62,067 bases of DNA from Bacteroidota bacterium. GTDB taxonomy: Bacteria > Bacteroidota > Bacteroidia > Bacteroidales > UBA7960. The notes beneath the pieces were generated by a model. The model saw only the letters and a program-made list of their open reading frames with translations, was not told the DNA's origin and did no database searches. The stretch covers positions 1 to 62,067 of the forward strand of contig REDJ01000044.1 in NCBI GenBank assembly GCA_007693555.1, written 5' to 3'. Both the position numbers and the translations under genes were made by a program. Positions 28,501 to 37,935 of this stretch are shown here, one piece after another. Every line of letters starts with the position of its first letter. The stretch's first letter is position 1.

Positions 28501-28876
28501 AAAGTTTTCCATGAAAAATGGTCATGTTTTTTTTAGGAGGGATCAGGTAAATACTGTCAGGCAAAACTTCCATTCCGTCTTCAGCTCTTAACACGTTCAT
28601 CCTTGTGTGCTTTGAAAGCAATTCTACCATTAAGCTTTTATAATCAGGTGACAGATGCTGAACTACAACAAAGGCGAGCCCGCTTTTTGGGTTCATGTTT
28701 TTAAAAAATAACTCCAGAGCTTCCAGACCTCCGGCTGATGCACCTATTCCCACACAAACCAAGTTTCTGCTGAACGAATTTTTACCCGATAATTTATTAT
28801 CAGGAGTTGAAGCAGAGTCTATATCGGTAGATAGATGATCCTTTGACTTAACTGTAGAATATTTTTTCTTGACCAT
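25505..28876 (-). CDS. CheB-CheR-PAS fusion protein without kinase domain
   Basis: The 1123-residue protein starts with a CheB methylesterase domain (about 38-225; Ser47 in GASAGG, His74 in VQHLSP, Asp166 in SGTGSDG). A CheR methyltransferase domain follows (about 245-500; [12 protein letters not shown] for AdoMet, CRNMLIYL). Then come a PAS-like part (about 555-650), a coiled coil of heptads of the form EELQ-x-TNEEL (about 670-740), and three PAS domains to the end. Similar CheB/CheR-PAS proteins usually end in a histidine kinase; here there is none. Both enzyme triads look intact. The substrate is unknown because no chemoreceptor is nearby. Coupling to the hybrid kinase downstream is an inference. 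Confidence 0.92.
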   Translation of the reverse strand: MVKKKYSTVKSKDHLSTDIDSASTPDNKLSGKNSFSRNLVCVGIGASAGGLEALELFFKNMNPKSGLAFVVVQHLSPDYKSLMVELLSKHTRMNVLRAEDGMEVLPDSIYLIPPKKNMTIFHGKLFLTEQNHQHVINLPIDIFFRSLADDFADRAIGVILSGTGSDGTLGIRAIKGAGGMVMAQDDTSAKFDGMPKSAIATGLVDYVIPAERMPKELLKYVEHPLSNADEEEKDLSIFENSLAKIMALIREKVGVDFSYYKPNTIIRRLERRISINQIESFEAYISFLQQSPSEVNILYKELLIGVTKFFRDTESFEIIKQQVIPQLLKNKEKDETIRIWSVGCSTGEEAYSIAILLKEFMDFSGQERDVKIFATDLDKESIEYGSFGFYPESIMADVSVDRLKKYFTKKEKGYLIQEDIRKMVIFATHNIIKDPPFSKIDLISCRNMLIYLKPVMQKKILTLFHFSMSKNGFLFLGSSESLGDHTKNFNTISSKWKIYTYKEGFTSENVNDLLVPNLSQRKKSKDLTENAFNVPVGKNVNTENIFESVINEFIPPSIIINENYEIVHIFNDVNKFVNFPAGKASFDILNLIRKELSTTITIAIHKAFKENKEIVYKDFKLKEKGSIILLNIKVKPLKEKSNNLRLLLIAIEEKKTYRQKSTDKHQQSVEYDTNQQIKDLELELKYTKENLQATIEELGTSNEELQATNEELISSNEELQSTNEELQSVNEELYTVNSEYQNKIEELTQLNNDINNLLKNTSIGTIFLDRNLRIRKFTPAVASAINILDMDIGRPIHHLALNSLYATFIEDIENVLRTLIPKETEVQGKNKNWFFMRILPYRTVENAIDGVVITFFDITERKLFEEKIERKSKLLISVLNNSPIASTILDNKGNITYANQMAEKVLGLSKKEIISRNYNAPKWKITDVHGNSFPQSKLPFSIVKKTAKPVFDIVHNIQWPNGNKITLSINGSPIFDENEQVEGVVCTLLDITEKRKLEDKLIQERDLLTRILENSPVAKLVIDKNKKVTFANALAKKIFNIKENHLSKGITLKKLGIHPQGSDLLKPDIVEHVIHKGGSVFNIIHTLHYSDNSRLTLNVNASPVFDESKQVVAAVLSLEQKTS

Positions 28877-28980
28877 AGATAATTCTCAGATAAATAAAAA
28901 TTATGAAGTAAAAAATGATTTTAAACCTTAAATTGCAACTCTAATGTAACAAATTTAGAGACAAGCGGTTTATTTAAATA

Positions 28981-29006
28981 AAAAAAAACGGGCCTGAGAG
29001 GCCCGT
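28981..29006 (-). terminator. Terminator of the response-regulator gene at 29016-29408
   Basis: An 8-bp perfect stem ACGGGCCT / AGGCCCGT with a GAG loop. On the minus strand it is followed by a run of eight T. It lies 10 bp past the stop codon and separates this gene from the CheB-CheR-PAS gene. Confidence 0.88.
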
Positions 29007-29015
29007 AATGTATTT

Positions 29016-29408
29016 TTATCTATGATTATCTATCAGAAAAGTCAGGTCTTCAATAGCTTTCTGTAAATACTCCATGCATGTTTCACTTTTTACAAGATAG
29101 TTATAAACTCCCATTTTTTGCACTTTGGCAATGAGTTCAGTATCTCTTTGAGCGGAAACAACAATAACCTCTGTTTTTGGGCAGGTTTCTTTAATTGTGT
29201 GTATGAGCTCATCACCGGGTATATCGGGTAGCATCATATCTGCAATGATGATTTCGGGTTCTTTGTCAAGATTCTTAATTAAATCTTCACCGTATGTAAA
29301 ATTGGTAACCGAAATATTTTTCATAGAGCCAAGGCATAGCTTTAGCAACATCCCTTCGGTTTTATTATCTTCTATTACAAATATTTGCTTGGTAGTTTCT
29401 TTTTCCAT
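29016..29408 (-). CDS. Single-domain response regulator
   Basis: A 130-residue receiver without output domain: acidic residues E13-D14, acceptor Asp57 in IIIADMMLPDIPGDE, a switch Ser in VVVSAQ and the conserved Lys in YNYLVKSE. The gene has its own terminator. Its position between the secreted/lipoprotein pair and the CheB-CheR-PAS gene suggests it belongs to the same circuit, but a cognate kinase cannot be named. Confidence 0.88.
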   Translation of the reverse strand: MEKETTKQIFVIEDNKTEGMLLKLCLGSMKNISVTNFTYGEDLIKNLDKEPEIIIADMMLPDIPGDELIHTIKETCPKTEVIVVSAQRDTELIAKVQKMGVYNYLVKSETCMEYLQKAIEDLTFLIDNHR

Positions 29409-29530
29409 AAAAAAATGGTGTGCTGCCTATATTAGAAAGTATGCTAAACTAGTAAGAACTCCGAACCATAATGTCCGAGTTTTACGGAATTATAAAATAA
29501 TGCAGGGATGAATAATGATTGCAATAATCA

Positions 29531-29971
29531 TCACTCTGCAATGGCAACAACACCAACAGCACAGCCTTCCTCGCCGTTTTCAAAATAAAAACTAAACGTA
29601 TAAATCCCACTCATAGCCACAGGAAACATTATTACAGGTATGTGCCTTGCCTGCTCAATAACAAATGATGTTACAACCAGATCATCATTTTGGTTTCTGA
29701 TACTGATTATTACTTTACCTGGCAAATCACCATCATTGCAGGCAAATATTTTATATGTATTTCCACTGGTCAAAGGCATTTTAAAACTTACCTGCGGCAG
29801 TGTTTCTCCGCGGGCCTGCTTTGGTAACTGAATGGGCCAACTGCGTAAAAATCTGGCATTTTCAATTTTTCCATGACAAATATTGAGCAGAGGTTCGCCG
29901 CATTGCGAAAAGCTCATGCCGGAAAAGGCAAATAAGAAAATCAGACTGAGAAGTATATAATGTTTTTTCAT
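29531..29971 (-). CDS. Secreted protein of unknown function
   Basis: The 146-residue protein has a clear signal peptide (about 1-22, cut before QCGEP). The mature part is beta-rich, with paired cysteines (Cys24, Cys32, another near 78 and one near 137) and alternating hydrophobic strands such as KVIISIRNQ and SGIYTFSFYF. This resembles a small periplasmic jelly-roll or Ig-like domain. No family is recognised. It is 79 bp downstream of the lipoprotein gene and probably shares its transcript. Confidence 0.7.
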   Translation of the reverse strand: MKKHYILLSLIFLFAFSGMSFSQCGEPLLNICHGKIENARFLRSWPIQLPKQARGETLPQVSFKMPLTSGNTYKIFACNDGDLPGKVIISIRNQNDDLVVTSFVIEQARHIPVIMFPVAMSGIYTFSFYFENGEEGCAVGVVAIAE

Positions 29972-30050
29972 TTTTTATGTGTTTATAGTGAATCTAATTT
30001 TATAGAAATCTTTTCTTTAACAATTGACAAATAGACTAATATATTTTTAT

Positions 30051-30959
30051 TTAACCAATGACCCTGGTTCTGATCTCTGCAACTTTATTTGCAATTTTTT
30101 CAATTGTATTGTCACTAATAATGACTTCACTCATTGAATTATCAATAACAATCAGTACCCCGTTTAGTTCCTGCATGGTAGGTTCGGCATAAACATAAGA
30201 GATTTTTACATCCTCAAATATCTTTTTTAAATCCATCAGATCTTCAAATAACCAGTTGAAATCAGGCTCTTCTCTGTATGCATACAAAAGCAACAATAGG
30301 TTGTCAAGTACTTTTTTCTGCTCGCCTATCCTCATGTTGATATAATCTCTGTTGCCTGGTATTGTTTGCACATGAGTGGCTATATATAGGCTTTCAATCC
30401 ATGTACCTGTAGAAATTAAAATAGCAATATTACTGCGGTCCTGTTCAATAAGGTAGCGCGACATATTGTCGAATCCGGTATTTGTAATAAATAAAACCGA
30501 ATCAATATTTCTGCTGCTTTCTGATAATCTATTGAGGGTTTCATAATCAAAGAATTGCTCTATTCTCAAATCTGCAGCGAGTTGCCGTACATTACTTAAG
30601 TAACGCAAGGTTGACAAAGTGCGGTCATAAATATTCATATAAACCAGGTTGGTGCCATAAACCCCAAGATTTAATGCCCGTTGAAAATTTGTATTATAAT
30701 CATCTATATTTCCAGCCGGGTTTAGCAGGTCTTGTGAGTAAATTACTCCTGCTTTTTGCAGCAATGATGACATCTCAACCGGATTAGATACTGAGGAAAT
30801 CATCTCCTTAACCATATCCATATGAAGGAATAGTTCACCTTCCTTTTTACTGTCATATAAAAGGTCGGTTGCTTCCTGCCTCTTATTCTGCTGGCATCCG
30901 GATATTATTAATCCTGCCACAAGAGCCAGTATTAATGGTAATGTTGTTTTTTTCTTCAT
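30051..30959 (-). CDS. Lipoprotein of unknown function
   Basis: The 302-residue protein starts with a lipoprotein signal and lipobox (LIISGCQQN; Cys22). The mature part is almost wholly helical, with many tyrosines and acidic residues and no visible catalytic motif. It lies between the TerB-ABC transporter (94 bp upstream) and a secreted protein, all in the same direction. A role as the outer- or inner-membrane-anchored periplasmic partner of the transporter is an inference from position. Confidence 0.72.
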   Translation of the reverse strand: MKKKTTLPLILALVAGLIISGCQQNKRQEATDLLYDSKKEGELFLHMDMVKEMISSVSNPVEMSSLLQKAGVIYSQDLLNPAGNIDDYNTNFQRALNLGVYGTNLVYMNIYDRTLSTLRYLSNVRQLAADLRIEQFFDYETLNRLSESSRNIDSVLFITNTGFDNMSRYLIEQDRSNIAILISTGTWIESLYIATHVQTIPGNRDYINMRIGEQKKVLDNLLLLLYAYREEPDFNWLFEDLMDLKKIFEDVKISYVYAEPTMQELNGVLIVIDNSMSEVIISDNTIEKIANKVAEIRTRVIG

Positions 30960-31053
30960 AGTTTCTGTTTTTATTGCACGAAATAAAATCTTATTTACTT
31001 AAGTTTACTTTTTAATTATAAATTAGTTAATCATTGAGCACTTTATCTGTAAA

Positions 31054-34000
31054 TTAGTTTTTGTTATTTTTTCTTTTTAAAATTGAATATTCTTCAAAGT
31101 AGTCAACAAGTCTTTTTAATGCATTAAAATAGAGTGTTGCAAAGGCCAAAATTGTAAATATCCAGATTACTCCAACGTTAAAATAAAGAGTGGGTACTTG
31201 CCCACCCATAAAATTTTTAACCGGTGCAAGAAAATGTGCTCTGAAATCTAAATAACTATTGTTTTGAGGATTCAGGTAAATTGGATCGATTTTCTGTATC
31301 AGTTTATTATTTAGTCTTACCATAGGTAAGGGTGCCATAGTGTTTTTTGCAAATCGGGCTAAATAGGTATTGTAATGCATATCATAAATACTTTGATAGG
31401 ATTGCCTTCCTTCAGGAGAACTTGTTTTTTCTGATATGAGGTTATCAATTCTTCGGTTTATACTATTAAAATTTTGACGATAAAATTCATGCAAATCATC
31501 CAGATAAAGCTTCAAATCATTAGCAACTTCCAGATTGAAATCATTAATATTCAGTTTGTCTGAATCATTAAAAACAATATTATGGAAGGAAACATACTCA
31601 GAGTTGTTTTCTTTTTGTACTTCATGATATAGCAATTCAATATCCAGGGGATCTATGGGGAATTTTTCAGCCCGGTTTGTGTTTGAAATATATTGTTCAA
31701 TTATACCCTTAAGCTCAGGTATATAGTAAACATTTTTGTAGTTGAAAACACTCTCCAATTGTCTCATTGTGTAAAACTGCTTCTCATATTCATTATTTAC
31801 GAATTGATTAACAGCAAGAGCTTCGAAAGCCCATCTTGATGGCATTATCTCAGCAATTACCGGCACTTTTTCACTTCCTCCACCAAGCCCACGGTTAATT
31901 TTATCAAAACTAAACATTGCACCTGTAAGCACCATTTGTGGTATAATTAAAAAAGGAATCAAAATGTAAATGGTTACAGCTGAATTAAAGGCAGAAGATA
32001 TATTTAAACCCAGTACATTGGCAAAAGCGGCTACAGAGAAAAATACCAGCCAATACTCGAAAAACATTCCTTCGATTTCCAGGATAGAGTTTCCAACCCA
32101 TACAAATAACAAAGCCTGTATTGCTGATATTATAAAGAGGATACTTACTTTGGAATATAAATAACTGCTTCGGCTAAGGTTAAGAAATGACTCCCGTTTT
32201 AGTATTTTTCTGTCTTTGAAAATTTCTTCTGCACTTACAATCAACCCAATAAACAATGCCACAATTGTGCACATAAATAAATATGGCATGATGTTGTCAT
32301 TTTCGCGAAAAATATAAGAACCCGATGACGGATCTTCAATATATCTTATCACAAAAGCAAGTAGCATTGCCAATACAGGAGCTTCAAAGAGGTTAAGTAA
32401 AATATATTGCCTGTTTGAAAGCTTGCTCTTCAGGTCCCTGCCAAAAAATACAGATATCTGTTTTAACCACCCCGGTTTTGCAGAAGTATCAGGCAACTCT
32501 CGAAAAGATTCTTTGATTAATTCTGTTTTCTGTGTTTTTTTGAAAAAGTTTGCCCATTCCCAGGGTTGCACTTTCCTTTTACCTGTTGAGCGTCCATATT
32601 CATCTACTATCTGCGATTCTACAATACTGAAAATAGATTCAGGATTTACATTGCCACATCGGGGGCATTCACCTATATCGCTGTTGATTTGATTATCAAT
32701 CCTTTTAAAATATATGGGAGCTTCAACCGGATTACCATAATAAATCTGATAGCCACCTTCATCCAGGATGAGCACTTTGTCAAACATTTTGAATATTTCA
32801 GAAGAGGGTTGATGGATTACAACAAAAACCAATTTGCCTTTTATAGTTAGCTCTTTAAGTAGTTCCATCACATTCTCCGAATCACGTGATGAAAGGCCTG
32901 ATGTTGGTTCATCAACAAAAAGCACAGAAGGTTCTCTGATCAGCTCCAGGCCTATATTGAGTCTTTTTCTCTGGCCACCGCTGATTCTTTTATCAAGCGG
33001 ATTACCAACCTTCAAATCTTTAATATGAAACAATCCAAGACTTATGAGTACTTTTTCCAGCTTTTCGGTAATCTGCTCTGAGCTCAGGTTTTTATAAACC
33101 AGTTTTGTGCTGTAATAAAGATTTTCCCAAACGGTGAGCTCTTCAATAAGCAGGTCATCCTGGGGAATATAACCAATGATTCCTTTAATAAGGTCCTTTT
33201 GCTCATATAGGTCTTTTCCGTTAACGAATACATTACCACGGGCAGGGGTTTGTATTCCGGAAAGTATATTCAGTAAAGTAGTTTTACCCGATCCACTGCT
33301 TCCCATTATTGCCATCATTTTTCCGGTGGTTTCTTCCAGGTTTATGTCCTGTAAACCGACCGTACCATTGGGGAAAGTCAGATATATGTTTTCTGCTCTG
33401 AGTGTGATATGCAGCCCGGTTGGATCTGTAATAAATCTTGCAGCTACATCTGTATAGAAAACAGGTTTTCCTTTGGCTGGTTTTATCACAGAACCATTGG
33501 CAAAAAGATATACTCTGTTGCTCTTCACAGGCAAGCCGTTAAGAAGTACTTCATCATCACCCTTGTATTTGAGAAAGTACAAGTCAACACTTTTTATTCT
33601 AAGTATAAAAATCTTTCCGTCAAGTTGGGGAGAATGGATGAAATGTGAATGCTCAAGAAAAGCATTTTTACAACCGATTATCAGAATTTCAGGAATATCA
33701 GCCTTGTTTGAATCGTTTTGGATGACAAATGTAGAAATTGCCAGTTGTTCTTCCCTTGTAATATTGAATACATCAGCAGCAGTATCTATCATTGCCATGC
33801 GCTGCGGAGTAAAATTTTTGTCCGAATTTATCAGCTCAAATAGTCTTACCAGTACAACAATTTTTTGCTTTTGGGTAAGTGTGCGATTGATCTTCTTTGC
33901 AATACCCAGTGTTTTAACCGAGTCCTTGACTGAAGTAAGCCTATGTTCGCCCGACTCGATTGTATTTTCAGAATTTTTTTCCCGATCTGAGCTGATGAAG

Positions 34001-34158
34001 CCGTCAAAAAGAGCAAGATATTCCTTTACAGTACTCTCATTGAGTTGCTGTTTGAGGAAGTTTTCTACAAAGTTCCTTTCCTTTTCCGAAATTCCAACAT
34101 CTTGCTTTGCAATCAAAGCAAAAAGCTGCATCAGTGCCTTTAGAATTTCTTCACTCAT
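31054..34158 (-). CDS. TerB-like / FHA-like / ABCG-type ABC transporter fusion
   Basis: The 1034-residue protein combines four parts. Two TerB-like helical repeats (about 1-55 and 95-150) are followed by a beta domain (about 158-240) with the second half of an FHA fold (LLNGLPVKSNRVYLF, ANGSVI). Next is an ABC ATPase (about 255-480; Walker A GSSGSGKTT 286-294, signature ISGGQRKRL 392-400, Walker B VLFVDEP, H-loop VVIHQPS). The ABCG-type membrane part has five helices (about 587-750), a large extracytoplasmic loop and a last helix near 985. A CPRC pair (498-501) with a later turn may bind a metal. The start of the FHA fold (GR...SxxH) is degenerate, so phosphothreonine binding is uncertain. 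It follows siaC by 33 bp. Confidence 0.88.
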   Translation of the reverse strand: MSEEILKALMQLFALIAKQDVGISEKERNFVENFLKQQLNESTVKEYLALFDGFISSDREKNSENTIESGEHRLTSVKDSVKTLGIAKKINRTLTQKQKIVVLVRLFELINSDKNFTPQRMAMIDTAADVFNITREEQLAISTFVIQNDSNKADIPEILIIGCKNAFLEHSHFIHSPQLDGKIFILRIKSVDLYFLKYKGDDEVLLNGLPVKSNRVYLFANGSVIKPAKGKPVFYTDVAARFITDPTGLHITLRAENIYLTFPNGTVGLQDINLEETTGKMMAIMGSSGSGKTTLLNILSGIQTPARGNVFVNGKDLYEQKDLIKGIIGYIPQDDLLIEELTVWENLYYSTKLVYKNLSSEQITEKLEKVLISLGLFHIKDLKVGNPLDKRISGGQRKRLNIGLELIREPSVLFVDEPTSGLSSRDSENVMELLKELTIKGKLVFVVIHQPSSEIFKMFDKVLILDEGGYQIYYGNPVEAPIYFKRIDNQINSDIGECPRCGNVNPESIFSIVESQIVDEYGRSTGKRKVQPWEWANFFKKTQKTELIKESFRELPDTSAKPGWLKQISVFFGRDLKSKLSNRQYILLNLFEAPVLAMLLAFVIRYIEDPSSGSYIFRENDNIMPYLFMCTIVALFIGLIVSAEEIFKDRKILKRESFLNLSRSSYLYSKVSILFIISAIQALLFVWVGNSILEIEGMFFEYWLVFFSVAAFANVLGLNISSAFNSAVTIYILIPFLIIPQMVLTGAMFSFDKINRGLGGGSEKVPVIAEIMPSRWAFEALAVNQFVNNEYEKQFYTMRQLESVFNYKNVYYIPELKGIIEQYISNTNRAEKFPIDPLDIELLYHEVQKENNSEYVSFHNIVFNDSDKLNINDFNLEVANDLKLYLDDLHEFYRQNFNSINRRIDNLISEKTSSPEGRQSYQSIYDMHYNTYLARFAKNTMAPLPMVRLNNKLIQKIDPIYLNPQNNSYLDFRAHFLAPVKNFMGGQVPTLYFNVGVIWIFTILAFATLYFNALKRLVDYFEEYSILKRKNNKN

Positions 34159-34191
34159 CGGGTTTTACATTATTTTTTTTTAGAATTAAAA

Positions 34192-34566
34192 TCAATATAC
34201 ATGCATCTCAAATTTTACATCTACAATTTCAGCATATTCTTCACCTGCTTCTTCCATATCTTCATCTTCTTCCTGGTAGAACCAGTGAACAATAACCTCC
34301 TTGTCCTGCTTTGCAATAGTTTCAAAATAAATAAGAATATCCAGAATTACTTTTGATGATGCGGTATTGAAATAATCCAGCTTTATGTTTATTTCAGTTT
34401 TTTGATTAGGTGACTGAATATATTCTTCAATCCACTGTAAGACCGGTCCATAAAAGCTCAGAACATCTTCGGGAAGTGACCTTCCTGAAAACTCGATAAT
34501 ACCTTTTTCTGCATCCAGAATCACATTGGGAGTATCGTCTGTGCCTGTTATTTTTATTACTTCCAT
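34192..34566 (-). CDS. siaC: SiaC-family regulatory phosphoprotein (DUF1987)
   Basis: The 124-residue protein starts MEVIKITGTDDTP and has the DUF1987 features: ILDAEKGIIEFSGRS, an FYGPVLQWIEEYI helix and the strand INIKLDYFNTASSK. Thr68 in FNTASS is in the position of the threonine that SiaB phosphorylates in Pseudomonas aeruginosa. The unmodified protein activates its partner there (the diguanylate cyclase SiaD). No GGDEF protein is present here, so the target is likely different. The reading frame is open upstream, but family similarity starts at 34566. The tail (EEDEDMEEAGEEY) is acidic. Confidence 0.88.
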   Translation of the reverse strand: MEVIKITGTDDTPNVILDAEKGIIEFSGRSLPEDVLSFYGPVLQWIEEYIQSPNQKTEINIKLDYFNTASSKVILDILIYFETIAKQDKEVIVHWFYQEEDEDMEEAGEEYAEIVDVKFEMHVY

Positions 34567-34582
34567 GGTCAATATATTTTCT

Positions 34583-35167
34583 TTATATGTGTTGATTTCT
34601 AATAATAGTAGTTCTGAGTGTATAGAAACTGTTTTTATCATCTATGCGGATAAAATTATATTCCAGTTTTGAGCCTGTTTTTCTTGCAATATCAATGAGT
34701 CCGAGTCCTGCGCCTCCTTTCTCTGTGAGAGAACCTTCACGCATTTGTTTTTTAAACAGCTCTTTTAATCCATTTTTATCCAATTGGTTTATTCTTTCAA
34801 GAAAAGCTTCCATATCAGGTACTTTGGAAGTTTGTATTATGTTACCTGTGAGTATATGGTAGTCTTCATTATTATCACCGGTTCGTCCAATGATAAAGAT
34901 TCCTTCTCCCGAATAGCCCTTCCCGTTAAGCACTTTATAATCTTCGGCATGTTTGCTCAGGTTCTGAAGACATTCAACCATTACATGAAATACCTTCCGT
35001 TTCATTGAGGCATCTTCACTATAACTGTCCATTTTATTCTCAGTAAGAGATGTAAATGCTTTCGTAATCTGGTGTGTAATTTCACCTTCATACACCAGGG
35101 TAAACCTGTTTGCCAGCATATCTTTATGAAACTGATATACTAACTTCATGTAATCAACATTTTCCAT
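34583..35167 (-). CDS. siaB: SiaB-family protein kinase (HATPase fold, DUF6272)
   Basis: The 194-residue protein has a GHKL-type ATP site with an N-box in ECLQNLSKHA and a G-box in GGAGLGLIDIARKTGS. There is no HisKA domain, which excludes an ordinary histidine kinase. It fits SiaB, which phosphorylates SiaC on threonine. An RsbW-like anti-sigma role is a possible alternative, but the adjacent SiaC gene (16 bp downstream) and SiaA-like phosphatase (upstream) favour SiaB. Confidence 0.87.
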   Translation of the reverse strand: MENVDYMKLVYQFHKDMLANRFTLVYEGEITHQITKAFTSLTENKMDSYSEDASMKRKVFHVMVECLQNLSKHAEDYKVLNGKGYSGEGIFIIGRTGDNNEDYHILTGNIIQTSKVPDMEAFLERINQLDKNGLKELFKKQMREGSLTEKGGAGLGLIDIARKTGSKLEYNFIRIDDKNSFYTLRTTIIRNQHI

Positions 35168-35207
35168 TTTATCTGTTTCTGTAAAATTATTGTTTGGTTT
35201 TACTTAA

Positions 35208-37799
35208 TTAAAATCGAATTCCAATCATAAGCAGGTCATCTATTTGCCTGGTATTTCCCAACCATTGCTGAAAATCTTTTCTGAAGAAATTATACATCTT
35301 CTCCATGGGTAAATCATGATTTTTAATCACATTTTCTTTTATTCTTTTTGGAAAATATTTTTTGCCTTCACTTCCTCCGAATTGATCGGGCAGACCATCG
35401 GAGAATATGTAGATGCAGTCCTTTTTATTCAGCTTAATCTGAAAGTTTTCAAATACGGGTTCAGGTTTACCAGGTTTTGTGATACCACCAATGGCAGCTC
35501 GAGTACCCTTATATTCGGTAAGTTTAGAATTGCGAACGTGATATAGTGGTCGATGGGCTCCTGCAAACTCCAGTTTCCCGGTTATGCTGTCAATTTTACA
35601 TAAAGCCACATCCATGCCATCTCTGGTAGCAGATTCTTCCATATCTTGTCTGAGGGTAGCCTTCACACCTGCATGTAATTGCATAAGTATTTCCGCGGGA
35701 CTGGGATTATCTGGTTGACTGACAATCTTATTCAGAATAAAATAGCCTATTAATGAAAGCATGGCTCCGGGCACCCCATGGCCTGTGCAATCCACCGCCG
35801 CAATATAGGTAATTTCTTTCTTTCTGTAAACCCATGGAAAGTCACCACTTACAATATCTCTTGGTAAGTAGAACATGAAAGAATCGGGAAAACATTCCTT
35901 CATGAGCCTTTGACTTGGCATTATTGCGTTTTGTAATCTGAATGCGTAGTTTATACTATCTGTAATTTTCAGATTTTTTTCTTTGATTTCATCTTCAATC
36001 TTTTTTAAACCTGTAATATCATGAAGAATAAAAAGAATGGTTTCAAGTTTTCCTTCCTCAGTGATTTCGGGTATTGCGTTCAGGTTCATATACTTTATTT
36101 CACCGCCATAAGGAAATGATACCTGTTGTCTGATTTTTTGCTTATCAAGAGATACGGTATCAATTATTTCATTGAGTTTGTTTATCAAAAGATCCTGCAA
36201 GCCAATTTGTGTTAATGATTTTTTGGTTGCATCTTCTGCTTTTATTCCGGTGTAGGATTCAATGGCCGGATTGGCATAAAAGACGGTCTTTTTTAAGTCA
36301 ATTCTCAAAATGATATCAGGTGAATTATCCGAAAGGGTTTGCATTTGGCCACGCATACGCTGCTCTTTTTCGGCGCGCTTGCGTTCAGTAACATCAATGG
36401 TATTTAAAATAAGCCCGTTTATTGCAGTGTCGTAAAGCAGATTACGGCCGGTTGTTTCAAGAAACCTGACAGTGCCATCTTTATTCAGAAAAGTATATTC
36501 TACTTTGCAAGGTTTTCCTGGATTATCGAGTAACTCTTCGAACATTTTATTGATAAGATTGCGGCCTTTTTTATTGATTCCATCAAGGTCTTTACCTTCA
36601 AACATTTCCTCTTCCGAATATCCCAGGATATTTTTTACTGAAGGGCTGACATATTTGAGTTTTTTATCGGCATCATAAACCGTAATGAGCTCCGAAGCAT
36701 TTTCAAGAAAAGAATAAAGTCTTTTCTGACTTAGATTTACTTCCTGTATTTTTTCCTCAAGGTGAGTATTGGTTTTTTCAATCTCTTCCTGAGTCATCCG
36801 CATTTCCTCAGCATTTTGCCTTAACTGCTCTTCGCTTTGCTTTAACTCCTGTGTTAGTAATTGGGATTCCTGTAACAGTCTTTCGGTCTTTTTTGCTGTT
36901 TTCAGCCTGTATATTACCTGGGCTACGATCAGGGCTATCTCTTTAATAAAATCAATTTCAAATGGTTTAAATTCCTTTACAGAAGCAAGCTCAAATACTC
37001 CCTGCAGTTTATCTTCCATGAAAAGTGGAACGATTAGCAAACTGTCAGGCTTTTTCTCCCCCAAAATGCCTGATGTAATACGCATATAATCGTCAGGTAT
37101 CTCCGTGCGATAAATAATATCGCGTTCTATAGCCGCCTGCCCCACAAGTCCCTCACCAACATTAACCTCATCATGTAAAAACTTTCGCCTGCTAAATGCA
37201 TATGAAGCACTGAGTTTAAGACGTGAGGTATCATCATCATAAATATAAAAAACGCCTTGAGCAACATTGGTATAGTCTAAAAGCGTTTCTAAAACATCCT
37301 CTGCCATTGTTTTTGTTTCACTGTGAGCGCGCAATACCTGGTTAATTTTATCTTTGCCCTGCATTACCCAGTTTTGTAGTGATTCTTTTTGCTTGTTTTC
37401 AAAAAGCTTATTCCTGATAGATAACAGTGACTGTCCAAGGATATCCGAATATTCTGTTATTTCAAAATCCCCCTTTAATGCTCCGTTTCCAACTTTTTTA
37501 GCAAACTCTGAAACCCTGTCAATATTTTGTTTTTGATATTCCAGCTCATCATATGCTGATTCAAGCAATTCAGATTGGCTTTTCCAATGCTTTGAAATCA
37601 TTATTGAAGCGATGATGAATAACACCGGTATGAATAACATGAGAATGATAACAGGATTGTTGGCATGAATTTTCATCAGCGAAAAGGGTGTAAAAGGTAA
37701 GCCCTGACGATTTAATTCAATTATCCATGCCAGTAATGGAATCGTAAACCCCAGTAATAAAAAAACAAGTACAATATTTTTTCTTGTAAAATTATTCAT
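35208..37799 (-). CDS. SiaA-like membrane PP2C/SpoIIE phosphatase with GAF and two PAS domains
   Basis: The 863-residue sensor has two transmembrane helices (about 8-28 and 48-68) with a very short periplasmic loop, a GAF domain (about 160-310; GEGLVGQAA), a coiled coil, two PAS domains (about 365-475 and 490-605) and a C-terminal SpoIIE-type PP2C phosphatase. Metal-binding motifs are all present: IVSGDF, DCTGHGVPGA, RDGMDVA, FSDGLPDQFGG and QIDDLLM. It should dephosphorylate SiaC-P and reset the switch. Signals probably come through GAF/PAS from inside the cell, unlike Pseudomonas SiaA, which has a large periplasmic sensor. Confidence 0.9.
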   Translation of the reverse strand: MNNFTRKNIVLVFLLLGFTIPLLAWIIELNRQGLPFTPFSLMKIHANNPVIILMLFIPVLFIIASIMISKHWKSQSELLESAYDELEYQKQNIDRVSEFAKKVGNGALKGDFEITEYSDILGQSLLSIRNKLFENKQKESLQNWVMQGKDKINQVLRAHSETKTMAEDVLETLLDYTNVAQGVFYIYDDDTSRLKLSASYAFSRRKFLHDEVNVGEGLVGQAAIERDIIYRTEIPDDYMRITSGILGEKKPDSLLIVPLFMEDKLQGVFELASVKEFKPFEIDFIKEIALIVAQVIYRLKTAKKTERLLQESQLLTQELKQSEEQLRQNAEEMRMTQEEIEKTNTHLEEKIQEVNLSQKRLYSFLENASELITVYDADKKLKYVSPSVKNILGYSEEEMFEGKDLDGINKKGRNLINKMFEELLDNPGKPCKVEYTFLNKDGTVRFLETTGRNLLYDTAINGLILNTIDVTERKRAEKEQRMRGQMQTLSDNSPDIILRIDLKKTVFYANPAIESYTGIKAEDATKKSLTQIGLQDLLINKLNEIIDTVSLDKQKIRQQVSFPYGGEIKYMNLNAIPEITEEGKLETILFILHDITGLKKIEDEIKEKNLKITDSINYAFRLQNAIMPSQRLMKECFPDSFMFYLPRDIVSGDFPWVYRKKEITYIAAVDCTGHGVPGAMLSLIGYFILNKIVSQPDNPSPAEILMQLHAGVKATLRQDMEESATRDGMDVALCKIDSITGKLEFAGAHRPLYHVRNSKLTEYKGTRAAIGGITKPGKPEPVFENFQIKLNKKDCIYIFSDGLPDQFGGSEGKKYFPKRIKENVIKNHDLPMEKMYNFFRKDFQQWLGNTRQIDDLLMIGIRF

Positions 37800-37935
37800 T
37801 CATTCTTTGAGTAGTTGATATTTTTTCTTTCCCTTTTGTTTTTTTCAAACCATTGAAACCTACTATCCTCAGGTAACAAAAATACTTTTTAAAGTTTCTC
37901 AAAATCCCTGTGTTTCACGCAAAAAATACCCGTTT

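Noticed and set aside
33473-34183. 236-codon open frame antisense to the TerB-ABC gene
   Set aside because: It mirrors a strongly conserved coding sequence on the minus strand and has no family features of its own.
34583-35167. SiaB considered as an RsbW-type anti-sigma factor
   Set aside because: It has the GHKL fold, but the adjacent SiaC and SiaA-like genes favour a SiaB kinase.
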